Assembly: GCA_019649035.1 (NCBI GenBank)
Contig: BMAT01013151.1
Location: forward strand, 516,483 to 567,253
DNA: 50,771 nt
DNA from: Elysia marginata
Lineage: Eukaryota > Mollusca > Gastropoda > Plakobranchidae
Direction: 5' to 3'
In this document: piece by piece, positions 1 to 11,210 of the stretch
How positions within the stretch are numbered: position 1 is the first letter of the stretch
Layout of the letters: every line of letters starts with the position of its first letter
The notes under the pieces: model-generated
What the model was told of the DNA's origin: nothing
The model's input: the letters and a program-made list of their open reading frames with translations, nothing else
The model's database searches: none
Program-made: the position numbers and the translations under genes

Positions 1-66
1 CATGGTGATAGAACCAGAGGCAAGACTCAGCCTGGGCCTATGGTTTTAAAAGGAAGGAAAAGAATA

Positions 67-441
67 CAGTGGAATCTGCTTGAAGTCAATTCTCTGTTTA
101 AGTCAACACCTCGCAACAGTCCCGTTTTTTTTTCTTCTTTATTTAAGTAACTTTTTTTTGCATTACGTCAACTGCCTCAGACCTATGTTCGCTTTAAGTC
201 AACACCTCGTGGCCAGATGGAAAGAGATGGAATTTTCACAGGTGGTTCTTGGGAGAGACAAAGAGAAAAGTGAAGGTGTGTGGGTGGGCAATCTTTGTTT
301 CCATTCATGATTCAAGACACTGTGCAGCGCATGCTCACCTATCTGGGCCCAATGGCTTGGCGAGGGCTTGTGAGGGAGAAGGGGAGGGTAGAGGGCACTT
401 TTTTTTGGTTCCAGGGTATTGACTTTATCTGGATTCCACTG
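67..441. mobile_element. Non-autonomous Tigger/pogo-like element (MITE), 375 bp
   Basis: Ends are inverted: left CAGTGGAATCTGCTTGAAG, right reverse complement CAGTGGAATCCAGATAAAG, both continuing to TCAA. Each end is flanked by TA (65-66 and 442-443), as expected for the Tc1/mariner/pogo superfamily. CAGTG-type ends are typical of pogo/Tigger. Inside, the phrase AAGTCAACACCTCG occurs twice (100-113 and 196-209). No transposase reading frame. Confidence 0.65.
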
Positions 442-1197
442 TATTTCGACTTACACCAAAATAGAGAAAACTGTAGAAAAGGCTATGTAACGTAAAATAA
501 CCAAATATAGTAAAAATCTTCCACCTCCAAATGCAGTCTCAAGACTACATATTCACCCCAACAAGTCATACACACCAGAGCAAATTCAACTCATATTACA
601 GAGCATTACAGTATGGCTGCCTGAGGTGCTCAAATTCTAACGTTTCACAACTTTCAAGCACTGCCTTTAACCAGTACCCATTTTCAGGTGGATAAACTGG
701 CATAAATGTGGATAAATTGCTTTCTCAAGGCATTTACAACATGAGTTGCGGTCAGGATGTAACAATGTTAACTTGTATGTTGTAAGATGTATCAAGCCCT
801 AGGTTTAATCACCATCTGAGACATTGGCTTCTCTATGAAATTTCATATTGCTTTGCTTACTAGGGTTTCAGCAAAAATTGGCATATAACAAAATAAATGC
901 AAACAATCTGACTACGCTTTATTTGAAGGAACTTGAAAATCTTATTTTCTATTGAATTTTGGTAGCCTAATTTTTTTGTATACAGTGATTCACATAAATA
1001 GCTTTACAATAAGGGGCATAGTAATTTTTTTTTCTTTTTGCTGTTTTTAGGGCAAGTTGTTTGTTGATTGTGCGACTCTATTTTCTTTCTATAATATAGT
1101 CTTAGAACACAACTTCTATAACCAATTCAAATAATCATCATGGGTATTAATGCAAAGATGATAATGAACTTTTACATCGTCACATTAATTTAAACAG
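442..1197 (+). other. Intron of left gene, no feature seen
   Basis: AT-rich sequence between the MITE and the first supported exon; no exon or repeat recognised. Confidence 0.4.
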
Positions 1198-1270
1198 TGG
1201 AGGCCCCAGCCGTGGAAGTGACCCCCGCTTCAGAAACAGGATCACAGGAACAAGATCAAGATGCAACTGG
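1198..1270 (+). CDS. Left gene, exon at 1.2 kb
   Basis: EAPAVEVTPASETGSQEQDQ then DAT and a split Gly codon. Acceptor AAACAG, donor GTGAGT. Confidence 0.7.
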
Positions 1271-4200
1271 GTGAGTACTCTTACAAACTATGATGTACAC
1301 AAATACACTTTTCAAGGTTGTTTTCTAGTAGTTAAAATGTCCCATTTGGGAATTTCTGACATGGGATATATTTGGACTGGTTGTGAGATTTTTTACTCAT
1401 GTATATATATACATACATATACACATATAATTGTAGCTTAGTAATGAGCGATGCAATTAGGAGCCTTTTTTTTTTTTTGTGAAATTTGCAGTTTGATGTG
1501 CTCTATGGCTTATGGGAAAAGATTCTTTTAAATTACATTAAATAGATATGGAAAGGGAACAATGCAATGTTAATCAAAGTCTGACCTAAATGCCTGTGCT
1601 TGCTTGTCGGCAGTGAGGCTGATGTAACAGCGACCAGTGCTGACGACTCCCGCATGGACCAGTCAGCCATGTCTGCCGATATTACTGTAGACAGTGTCAG
1701 GGATGTCATGTGAGTGGCATGGCTCAAACTAAATAAATGATCTCTGTAAAATATCTAACCAAACATAAAGTTTTTATTCGTATAGAGGTATTTTGAGGTA
1801 TACCTCAGTTCAGTGTGTTGTGAAAAAGCTGTTTCTTTCCAAAGAAATGATAATTTTTTTATGACTCTCCTACGATAATAACCTCAAATAAGATTGAATT
1901 TACTTAACTTGCTCAGGGTTTTTTTTTCCAATAAACCCCAACCTTCAAACTTGCCACATTTTCTTTTTGTAACCTAAATGTATTAATATACCAAACTTCA
2001 AAATTTTATGTTCTTCCTCCAAAGACCTTACTAATTTGTTCTTAAACTTTGAACTGGTTGTAGTGAGGGGCTGTCTCATGTAATATCCCTGCCTCTGTTT
2101 TGGGGTGCTTGGCAAAGATTAATGAAAATCCAAATATAAATTAAAGATGATTGATTGAGTTTCTATCTCTTTATGTATTGATTTCAGTGCTGAAAACGAC
2201 GGTACTATCGTGACCTCCGTGAGGACTATTACACAGACAACCACGTCAACAGTCACAGAAGCATCAGCCACCGCCACCGAGGATGCACAAGAGGCTGTTA
2301 CAGGTAAGCATAGAAAAGAACACCTACAAAATGTGAGGTGACCAGGGTAAATCAGGCACAATTCAGAATTTTGACATACGAGTGTATTGAGTTATTGATG
2401 ATATTGAAAGGTGTACTTGATAAAAAATTATAGCTCTAGCATTTCTAGATCCTAGAATATTTCATTTTAAAGTAACTACAAACAATTTATCACATATATA
2501 CTTCTTTTCTTAACCCCTTCCCTATCCTACACTGTCCGGGACCAACCAAGTGCAGTATCTGCAGTGTAAACTATATGAGAGATACTGCACTTGGTTTGTC
2601 TATTCAGAACAGGGGATAAGCAATTCTTGTTGTTTTTTTTTTTTTAAGTCTTGTAAAGGGTCAAAGTCACAAAAAGATTTGCATATAGTAAGCAGTACAA
2701 TTTCGCTAGCTAAAAACCAATATTTTTATTTTTTGTTTTGTTTTACTTTTTAAAAAAGAATTTTAATGATAGGAGCAAATTCCTTGGCAGTGAAGGAGCT
2801 AAAACACACTAAGTCTGAGAGACTTATGGCAGAGTTGCCCTGATTGCCTCACAAATATTTTCTAATTTTATTTTAACTCCACTTTTGAAGAGACCAACCA
2901 GTTCATAAATTTTCTACTCATCTGTTCATAAATTTATCTTCATTTGGCTAAATGTAAAACCTGAATGTTATTAATTAATCATTTTTTTCTTCTCTCCATA
3001 AGCTTATGTGTGAGAGAAGAAAAAGTTTTATAAACAAATTCCTTTTTTTTTTAAAGAATTTTTTCAAAATCACAAGTGCACTATTTTATTTCTACCCCAG
3101 TCACCAATGGTGTGAAAGAGGATGCTGAGGATACTGTAACTGATGTTCTCCGTGAAACACAGGTGAGGGACTGAGAATCAGCAGCATAAATCTGGCTTTC
3201 TTTTGTGGGACATCCCTCCCTTGTGTCCCTACTGATTTGTCTTGTCACTTTTTTTCACACCTTTTTTTCTCCAAACTCCTTAAGTATCACTTAAGTTTTT
3301 GAAGAAGCAATTTTTTTTTCCTGTTTGCTTTGAACAGTTTTGTCCTATTTATGCATTTCGCTGTCTTTAATCAAAAAATCTTTTTGTTTCCCTAACAACA
3401 TTCTTTCTTTTTTGTTTTTTTTTGTCAATTTAACTGCCTTCTGTCAAATTGAGAGTATTTTTCAACTTTTCTGCTTATTTGCACTTCGCAATAGAAATAT
3501 GTTGGTTTTTTTTTCAAATAAGGGACCAATTTACATTCTATTCTTCTGATAAGATGAGTCAATGCTATTGCTTTTCCGTGGGCAGTGTCTGAAACCTGTT
3601 GTGTTTGTTGCCTCTGTGAATACTGAGGGAGGGATGTTTTCCAAACCCAAAAGATTTATGTAACAGACTTGTCAGCCATGATGCAAAGAAAGAGAATTGT
3701 ATCCACAACCTTTTGGTTCAGGCACTGTAAATTTCTAGTCCGAAAACTAGCACACAGTAATGTGGAAAGGTAGAAGGTACAGTTAAAGCAGTGCAGTCCC
3801 TCTGTTGTTTACACAGCCATGTTGGATACGCGGAATACAGTCAAAATAACGGACAAGGCTTTCTATACACGTGGAGACTTTGCCAGTTTGATAGAATTAT
3901 ATTGATTTGCCTATATACATCATGAAAAGTCCTAGCTATTTTATACATATATCCAGAACTTACTTTACATTGGATCTGCAGGCAACAAGGATTTCTTGTA
4001 TTGCCTCATATAGACAAGAAAACATTCATCTAAATTATGAAGTAGGACAGGCAAGGAAGAAGTGGGACAATGATATGTATGTAAACTTAACAATCTAAAA
4101 AAAGACACCTGTTAAAGTAGTTGATACAATATCAATGTATTGAACTGGTAAAGTGTCAAAGTGTCTCGTCCACCATTTTGATTATATTCAGCATGTCTAA

Positions 4201-6841
4201 AATCGAGATGTTAACATTATGGAGGTACCCCACTGCTTTAACTGTGCCAAGGTAGTAAAACTTTCCATCAAATGAGGGCGATGCAAATTATACTCATAGC
4301 TTGACAAGTCTGTTATGATTTTCATCCCTCATTAACCTTTATTGACAAAATTTTTTCGTCTTTAACTTGCGAGTTGCATAATTGCTTTTTCTGATCTCCT
4401 GGCTTTTACAATTGTCGCTTGTCAATGATAAAAATTACAGCTGTCTTTTAGTTTTTTAAGTTGAGGATACACCCTCATTTCCCATTCCCTGAAAACAACA
4501 CAAGGAAGGTTTTTTAGCTATCTTGAAATATTAATAAATCTGCATAACCTAATGAAAGCCATTTTACCAAAGGAATCTTTACAGTCTCAAGACCTTTTTT
4601 TCTAGCCTGTCAATTTTCACCTCATGGAAAACTTTCTCACACCTTAAGTCAAAGATGTAACTAGAATACAATTTCAGGGATCCAAGTTTTACAATTTTTG
4701 CAGGAATTCTGTTGTTTTTTTTTTTTAGCAGTTTTTGAGCTAAAAAGGAGGAAATTTTTTAAATTTTGAAGACACTTAATAGTGAACCATTATTCTTTTG
4801 AGCCTGTAAGGATGGTATATTTGTTTAGCTCTATTTTTAAGATTTTATATACACCATAAGACTGGTAAATTGGTCTTGAATTCCCTTGTCATTGCAGCTC
4901 AAACTGAAGGTTTTAAAAAAAAAACAAACGGAGCTCCCTTGACCTTTTAAACAGAGTTCTCAGTTTCTTTTGCATGGATGGCTCAGGGACTCAGGACTCA
5001 AAGGGTTTTAAAAAATTTGTTCAAACTTTAGATTTAAAGAAAATCAAACACTTGTTTTGGTTTGCACAACTGTGTAGGCTCAGTGCAAAGTTGTATCAAC
5101 CTTTTTTAGTTGATCTATCAAATATTCTTCAGGGGTATCTATTGGTTTATGACTTTATCAGTGGCGGACGGACATTTAATAGAGGCTTTATAGTTTTCCT
5201 GCTTTTTATGCATCTCTCGACAATTAAATCCATTGAATAATATTTTTTCTGGTTCTCCAAATTCCTCTTCAGATATGAAGCAAGAAAGCTGTTCCCCCAG
5301 CCCATTTACTGAGCTTTTTTTTTCTAGTTTGTGTTACATTGCCCATTAACTCAGCTTTGTTAATTGCTATCTCTGCTTTCCTTCAAAATTGTTTTCATTT
5401 CTTTCCTCTTGAGAAATTATACCTAGTTAAGCAGTAAGCTAAATCAGCTGTCTAATTATAGTTCATACTTTTTTTTATTCTTTCATTGCAGAGAAAAAAT
5501 TAGTTTTTCTTTTAGCCAAATTCTGATATCTGTCCCAGCTTTTCCTTAAAAACTTCATTTCTTTTCCACTCCAAGAAAAGATATTTCTATTTAAGCGAAA
5601 TCAGCTCTTTAAATATTTTTCCTAATTATTTTGTTTTTGTGTAGATTAAAATTTTTCTTCTATTGGTGTAAATGTAGATTAAAGGTATTTTAAACCTGGT
5701 AAGCGTTTGAGCTAAAGAGCATTTAACTTCTGGCTTAAGCTGAAATGACATGTTTGTGGAAACTGGAAGAGCCTGCATTCAATATCAAGTTACTCTCTTT
5801 TAAAGTCTGTGTTGGTGGAGCCTATGGTTTCATAACTGATTATGTCAGGTTCTAATTAGAAGCCTTTTGCAAGCCAAGTAGTGTAGTGGAAAAAAAATGT
5901 TTGTTAGAATTTACTTGCAGTGGAAACCTCTTATTTAAATCTATTGGGAATGGACAGACCTTGGAATTGTATACAAAATGAGTTTACTGCTCTATTTATT
6001 AGTGTACATTATATACTCACATCCCTCACTCGGCCCATCCCTGGCCTACACACATTTCAGATCTGTTTGTGTTTGAAATGGCAGCCCAGCTCAGCGAGAG
6101 TCTTAAATGCTTTAAAAAAAAAAAAAAGAGAGAGAAAAAATCCTAGGCAGTACGAGTTCTGTAAAATCCCATAATTTGAACTTAGATAATGGGAATATTT
6201 GCTTGATTCAAACTTGATTCAGACTGTATACTTTGGATTTCTTTTGTAATGGAGACTGACCATTCATTTTCTGGATGATGCAAAGTTAAATGGTATCCAC
6301 TGGGTTCAAAATATTCAAATTGGGCTGTACACTTCAATAATCAACTTTTAATTATGAATTCAACTACAGCAAAGCTGGAGAGTAAAAAGAAATGGAACAT
6401 TGAGAGAACTTTGATTTGTAAGAATCTTGTAAAGTTGGGCTTCAGGCTGAGAGGCCATTCTGTACAAAAATTTTTTGGTTGTCCCTGGCACAGACTGTTT
6501 CTTCCAATCACAGAAGACTAAGATGGCAGAAAAAAAAGCACTTTGTTTATTTTACAACTCTAGCAAGTTTTTTTTGTTTTCTATACTATCTGTACCAGCA
6601 TGAAGTGACAACACGCACCAGTGAGTTTGTGACACGCACCAGCGAGAAAACAGTTCATTCTGGTGAGGAGGTGATTAAACAGCTCAGTGAGATGAAAATG
6701 ACGACTGCAGTCATCGAGGACCCCAGCCTCCTCAAGCAGAAGGTCTTGGATTCTAGCCTAACAACTACAACCACCACCACTAATGCTGATGGTGAAGTCA
6801 CTACCACCACCACAACCACTACAACCAATGGATCAGCATAG
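1198..6841 (+). CDS. Unrecognised gene, last five exons (acidic Ser/Thr-rich tail)
   Basis: Seen: five plus-strand exons (1198-1270, 1614-1709, 2188-2303, 3101-3162, 6599-6841) join in phase to 196 residues ending at TAG 6839-6841. All junctions are GT-AG. The product is rich in Thr, Ser, Glu, Asp and Ala and has no predicted globular core. The last exon holds a more ordered-looking segment, EEVIKQLSEMKMTTAVIEDP, and then two runs of Thr (7 and 9). Expect a disordered C-terminal tail of a larger protein whose start is left of the window. I do not recognise the family; cytoskeletal or membrane adaptor proteins with such tails exist but nothing here proves it. The gene converges on ZZEF1. Confidence 0.75.
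1614..1709 (+). CDS. Left gene, exon at 1.6 kb
   Basis: EADVTATSADDSRMDQSAMS then ADITVDSVRDV and a split Ile codon. Donor GTGAGT. Confidence 0.72.
2188..2303 (+). CDS. Left gene, exon at 2.2 kb
   Basis: AENDGTIVTSVRTITQTTTS then TVTEASATATEDAQEAVT and one base. Acceptor ATTTCAG, donor GTAAGC. Ser/Thr/Ala-rich, many potential phosphorylation or O-glycosylation sites. Confidence 0.75.
2540..2600. repeat. Hairpin repeat, copy A
   Basis: Arms 2540-2560 and 2580-2600 pair over 21 positions with one mismatch; the core is AAGTGCAGTATCT against AGATACTGCACTT. Loop of 19 bases. Lies in an intron of the left gene. A second copy with the same arm and loop lengths is at 13663-13723. Confidence 0.7.
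3101..3162 (+). CDS. Left gene, exon at 3.1 kb
   Basis: TNGVKEDAEDTVTDVLRETQ, phase 0 before GTGAGG. Followed by the longest intron of this gene (3163-6598). Confidence 0.72.
3163..6598 (+). other. Long last intron of left gene
   Basis: 3.4 kb, T-rich, with poly-T runs; I found no supported exon or recognisable transposon in it. Confidence 0.5.
6599..6841 (+). CDS. Left gene, terminal coding exon
   Basis: Begins HEVTTRTSEFVTRTSEKTVH with a short internal repeat (TRTSE twice), continues through a helix-like segment and ends with poly-Thr blocks, NGSA and TAG. The open frame extends upstream to 6479, but a CAG acceptor at 6596-6598 restores the phase of the preceding exon. Confidence 0.8.
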   Translation, partial: HEVTTRTSEFVTRTSEKTVHSGEEVIKQLSEMKMTTAVIEDPSLLKQKVLDSSLTTTTTTTNADGEVTTTTTTTTTNGSA

Positions 6842-8249
6842 AAATTGTAGTCTTTTCATTGCCTTTCCCATGGGATTAGCCGAAATGCTTGGCTCTTGTG
6901 GATTGGAATTCACTGCCGCAATTTATGTAAAATATTTAAATTTTTTTTGCCTTTTGGGTTATTCAGCGAATAGAAATATTAAGCAATTTTTTTTCCTGTG
7001 AAGTTGGCTGATTTCATCACTTGGCTATTGTCATTGCTTCAGCAAATATTCTGCTAATCTTGTTAAATGTATGTAGTCTGGTCTATAATGCAAAATTTTT
7101 TATAACGTACTTACTTCACCGAGGTTGAGAAACTAACTTTGTTAGTGAAGTGCAGCAAATCATGTCATGCATATTGCTGTGTCATTTTTTATAATGCTAT
7201 TTTTAAAATACCCTACCATGTTATGCAAATGATCAGATGTTCAGTTGTCTTTTCTTTTTCTTTTAAACATATGAAGGAATTTTTATTCAGGTCTGTGTAC
7301 ATTTTGTATTTTTAAAATGGATAAGGGTTGTTCTTTTTTTTTTTTTGGTTGTAACAATTCACTTTGTGAAAGGGTTGTGTGTAAGAACATTCCTGGCTTG
7401 GTTTTAGCACATTTCATTTTTAAATTTTATATTTTGCATTCTAATATCATTCAAAGTGTTAAGTGTTTTAAACATAACAAGAATAATAATACTTCTGTGT
7501 ACTGATGGCTCGTATATTTTATATAAACTACGCCTGCACATTATTTTCTTCCATTTTTTTATATGTTAACATTTTTGTGTTCCCAGGTATGTAAATAACA
7601 GCTGTCAGCTTTGGTATCAATCAGTCTTGAGTTTATTTTAATTCCATAGTTTGGCTTTTTACTCGTTGCCTTCAACATGAGTTACTAGTTTAGGATCAGT
7701 GCATTGTACTTCATTGCTGATTAGTAGTCCTGCTTTGTTTTGACTTTGCTTATTCACATAATGTTTATTTGTTAAGGTTCCTCTCTATAAAAGGTTCTTT
7801 AATATTAATGATACAAATATTGCCTAAACTGACTTCATCCTTCCTTGCAATATGACTCATACCACTGATGTAATTTGCTCTGTTTCATCTTGTTCATTTT
7901 TTCCCCCATAGTTTCAATCTCCCTCACAGCATATAATCTTCCCGCCTCCCTTCTTCAGTGCTCAAATTTTCATTGCTATCTGTTTTTTTCTCCTTCAATG
8001 TGTTTTATTCACATGGCTGCCTTGTTTTTGTTTTGTTTCCTAATTCAAAAAATGAAAAATTAATGTGTCATAATATGGCTTTTACATAAATTTTACTTTT
8101 CTAGTTTGATATTAATTATTATGGCTAAAAATGTGCTTAAATTTCCCCTTGCCTTTTCCACAGCTATTAAGACCTGCTCTTTTGTCTCTTTGTTAAGACC
8201 ACAAAGTTCCTATTTGTAATGATTGATACAGAAACATGTCAGTGCCTCC

Positions 8250-8255
8250 AATAAA
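8250..8255 (+). terminator. Candidate polyadenylation signal AATAAA
   Basis: Proximal hexamer in the presumed 3' UTR of the left gene. Confidence 0.35.
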
Positions 8256-8966
8256 TGATACATCATAGAAGTGAATGAGACATTGTTCTCCAACTCAATT
8301 TTTTACACTCAATATTCTAGCACTTAAATTTCATTTATAAAATCTTTTGATCGTTTCCTCATGTCCACTGACAACATACTCGGAACAATACTGAAAAGCT
8401 AGTCATATTCAATTTTGTGTAAACGTTTCTTCTGTCCCATTTTTTTTCTTCAAATAATCCTACTTTTTCACCATGCACAGACCCATCTCAATGCTGCGAA
8501 GCAACATTAATTGCTTGTGTTACCACTAAGTATTAGTCTTTTTTTAAGCAAATAGAGTTTCATTTTAACGCTTTGAAAGTTCATAAGTCTTGTGTACATA
8601 AGGGGATGGAGATATGGCAAAGACAAGGATAGTTTTTCATTGGTTAAACTAATTTGAAGTCTCAAAAATGCTTTATGAACTTTTTCTGCTGAGCCAGTTT
8701 CTCCTGCTACTGCAAGCCTTGTAATCATGTTTTAGCCTTAATCAACCCATATAAATATACAATTATATTAAGCTTAACCAATCTTTTCAAGCATTTAAGA
8801 ATAAATAGGCTGTTTTGCATTTTATTTGCCTGTCTTGTAAAAACATCAGTTTGTTACTTCACTTTCAAATTGACAGCTTCTATTACATGAACAATTAACA
8901 GCTAGGCTATTGTCATGGCAGTGTCATTATTTTTATAGTTCCTAATTTTTAAAATACTTCTTTGCA

Positions 8967-8972
8967 AATAAA
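8967..8972 (+). terminator. Candidate polyadenylation signal AATAAA
   Basis: Distal hexamer followed within 30 bases by TGTGTATGTTTATAATTTTG, a GU-rich stretch in RNA. The best terminator candidate for the left gene. Confidence 0.45.
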
Positions 8973-9288
8973 ATTGTGTATGTTTATAATTTTGTGTGGC
9001 TTTCAGTGATTAATTGCTGTTCTGTTCAGCCCTATTACAATTTGGTCTTTCTTAGAGTTTCACCTTATGGGGAAAAGGAAAGTTCATAGTTGCATGTCAT
9101 AAATTTACATGTACGGTACAGTGCAATCTGCATGTTGAAGTGCTTGGGAACAGCTAATTCAGTTTGAAATATCAGAACTTTGAGTTAAAGGATAATTGAC
9201 CAAGAAAAAAGTACAAGTTGGGATCAAAATACATTTGATTGATCCATTGAGTTATCAAACTGTGAGCTAAGTGGACTCACAGTACTTT

Positions 9289-9575
9289 ACTAGGTGAAAG
9301 GTAACCCACATAGTAGTTGCAGGGGAATACAGTACTTAGTAGTTGTAGGGCAATGCAGTAACCTACTTTGTAGGAGGGGAATACAGTAACCCATTTAGTA
9401 CTAGTTGTAAGGGAATACAGTAACCCACCTAGTACTAGTTGTAAAGGAATACAGTACCGGTAACCCACATAGGTTACAGTAGTTGTGGGGAATAAGGTAA
9501 CCCACCTAGTATTTGTAATGGAACACATTAACCCACCTAGTACATGTACTAGTTGTAGGGGAATACACTATTTAT
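9289..9575. repeat. Degenerate minisatellite, about six to seven units
   Basis: Irregular units of about 35-50 bases built from GTAACCCACCTAGTA, CTAGTTGTA and GGGGAATACAGTA. The spacing varies through deletions. Located between the two convergent genes. Confidence 0.75.
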
Positions 9576-9873
9576 ACTGTGAAAATACTTTGTGTAGGGA
9601 GAGTTAAAAAAAAAACTTTTCAAGAATAAACATACAATAAAGCAGTGAAGTTATAAAATATTTAATAAAAAAATCAAATCACAGTTTTAAATTTAAGACA
9701 TCAGATTACAGGTTAGATGCTCCAATGTGAGCAGTCTCGAAAGTTGTATAGAAAGCTTCAAAAGCTAAACTTCAACTGATCAGTTTAAAACATTACAAAT
9801 TACATGTTTATATAACTACATCTGAAAGTTATCCATACACATAAATGAAAAAAAAACCTACAATGAAAGAGTA

Positions 9874-9950
9874 CAGTGAACCTCGGATTCAGCAAACTAG
9901 TCGAGACAAAGTTAGGTAAGGTTCTTAGAGAGGTCTCTTTGGACTTGCGA
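9874..9950 (+). mobile_element. Tigger/pogo-like terminal repeat, single end
   Basis: TA followed by CAGTGAACCTCGGATTCAGC closely fits pogo/Tigger-type ends. I could not locate the matching inverted end, so the element limits are unknown. Confidence 0.4.
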
Positions 9951-10307
9951 GCAGCAGTACTAGCCCAAAACGAGCAAAATGACAAACTTTTACACTACAT
10001 GTGTGTATCCTGGCAAAAAAAGAAATCGTGCACAATTCAGGTGTGTATATTTTCGTAACAAACACACCAATTACTTTAAAATTTCATAGAGTAGGGTGAG
10101 TAAAAGTCATTGCGAGTGATTGTTTTTGTAGTAAGTTATATATATATGCAACTGTAAGGCGAGTTAATTTGTAGTTTGTCAATGAGAGTTAACGGTGATA
10201 ACAATACACATGTTGGATTATAAAATCTCAGAATTACATGCTGAGATATAATTTGGCATCAGTTGTTAAAAAAAAAACATTTTGCATCATTCTTAATTTT
10301 CATAACC

Positions 10308-10463
10308 ATGCTGCCACAATTGGAAAATGACCATTGGAGAGCTGGAGGAATGCTGCAAGCTGGACAGACACAACTCTTGATTGCTATACAGCTCAACAAG
10401 CACAGGCACACGCTTGATAATAAATCATCTTTGCAAAAGAACGCCAACCTCATAAATTGGTAG
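10308..10463 (+). pseudogene. Tc1-like transposase remnant, N-terminal HTH
   Basis: The frame from ATG 10308 reads WRAGGMLQAGQTQLLIAIQL then NKHRHT. It resembles the first helix-turn-helix of Tc1-like transposases (general form RW-x-x-IGML-x-AG-x-S-x-x-x-IA-x-x-x-N-x-x-x-ST). The frame ends at TAG 10461-10463. The following 300 bases are GC-richer than their surroundings and may hold more broken transposase, for example RLTYLE in another frame near 10.57 kb. No catalytic DDE residues seen. Confidence 0.5.
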
Positions 10464-11129
10464 ACGACATCTCCTGATTAGATCTGCCATCTTTTGAGTA
10501 CTTAAGGATGAGATGGAACACCGCCTGACAGCCCAGCCTCAGAATTTGAATAAACTAGAAAGAGACGTTTGACTTATCTGGAATAGCAATTCACAAGCCT
10601 TTATTCACAGACTGATTGGGTCCATGTAGTAGCGGTGCACAGCTGTCCTCCAAGCTAAAGGCATACCGGTACTTAAACGATACCCAAATGTGACTTTGCA
10701 AATCAAGGGCAGCAACTTTGGGTGGCGTCAAACTTCAAGAGCTAACTCTCAGTGTCGTGAGACTCACCAACATCCTCGTATATCACTATTAGCATTATCA
10801 GTGCATTTCTAAAATGGTATAACACAGTACTACATTTATTCAAGTCCTTTTCCCCACATTGATTAATAATGATAATAATACACTAAATCAATCCCTTTCA
10901 GGAAATTGACTCAGCGTAACTGTGTCACCACAAGAGCAGCACCACTCTTGCCCCATATGCAGATATTGCAGGGGCATATAACAAATTCAAGCATTGCGCA
11001 GATTCTCTTCAGTCAGTATATATATATATACTTCTATACCGGTATCAACCTTTTCAATTTAAAAAAAGAAAAAATATCACAACTCCTGTGATGCTGCAAA
11101 TTTTTGCAATGCTAGCTCTTTTCTTTCAA

Positions 11130-11210
11130 TCATGTACACGGTGGAATTTGGATTAAGTCAACACCTTTAGACCGAAAAAAAGTGTTGACTTTAAGCAAGG
11201 TAGACTTTAT
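11130..11210 (+). mobile_element. MITE-end-like sequence related to the 67-441 element
   Basis: GGTGGAATTTGGATTAAGTC and then AACACCTTTAG share the GTGGAATNTG and TTAAGTCAACACCT phrases with the left-edge MITE. Internal AAGTGTTGACTTTAAG forms an inverted partner to TTAAGTCAACACCT. The other terminus was not found. Confidence 0.4.

Larger units (their letters stand above)
6842..8990 (+). other. Probable 3' UTR of left gene
   Basis: About 2.1 kb with no coding signal, T-rich on the sense strand. Candidate AATAAA signals at 8250-8255 and 8967-8972; the second is followed by TG-rich sequence typical of a cleavage downstream element. The exact end is an inference. Confidence 0.45.

Noticed and set aside
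2540..2600. Hairpin as a miR-92-like precursor
   Set aside because: TACTGCACTTG resembles the start of miR-92 but the seed differs (ACTGCAC, not ATTGCAC) and extra bases interrupt the rest.
4974..5240. 88-residue plus-strand frame inside the long intron of the left gene
   Set aside because: No homology, no supporting splice sites in phase with flanking exons, composition like the intron.
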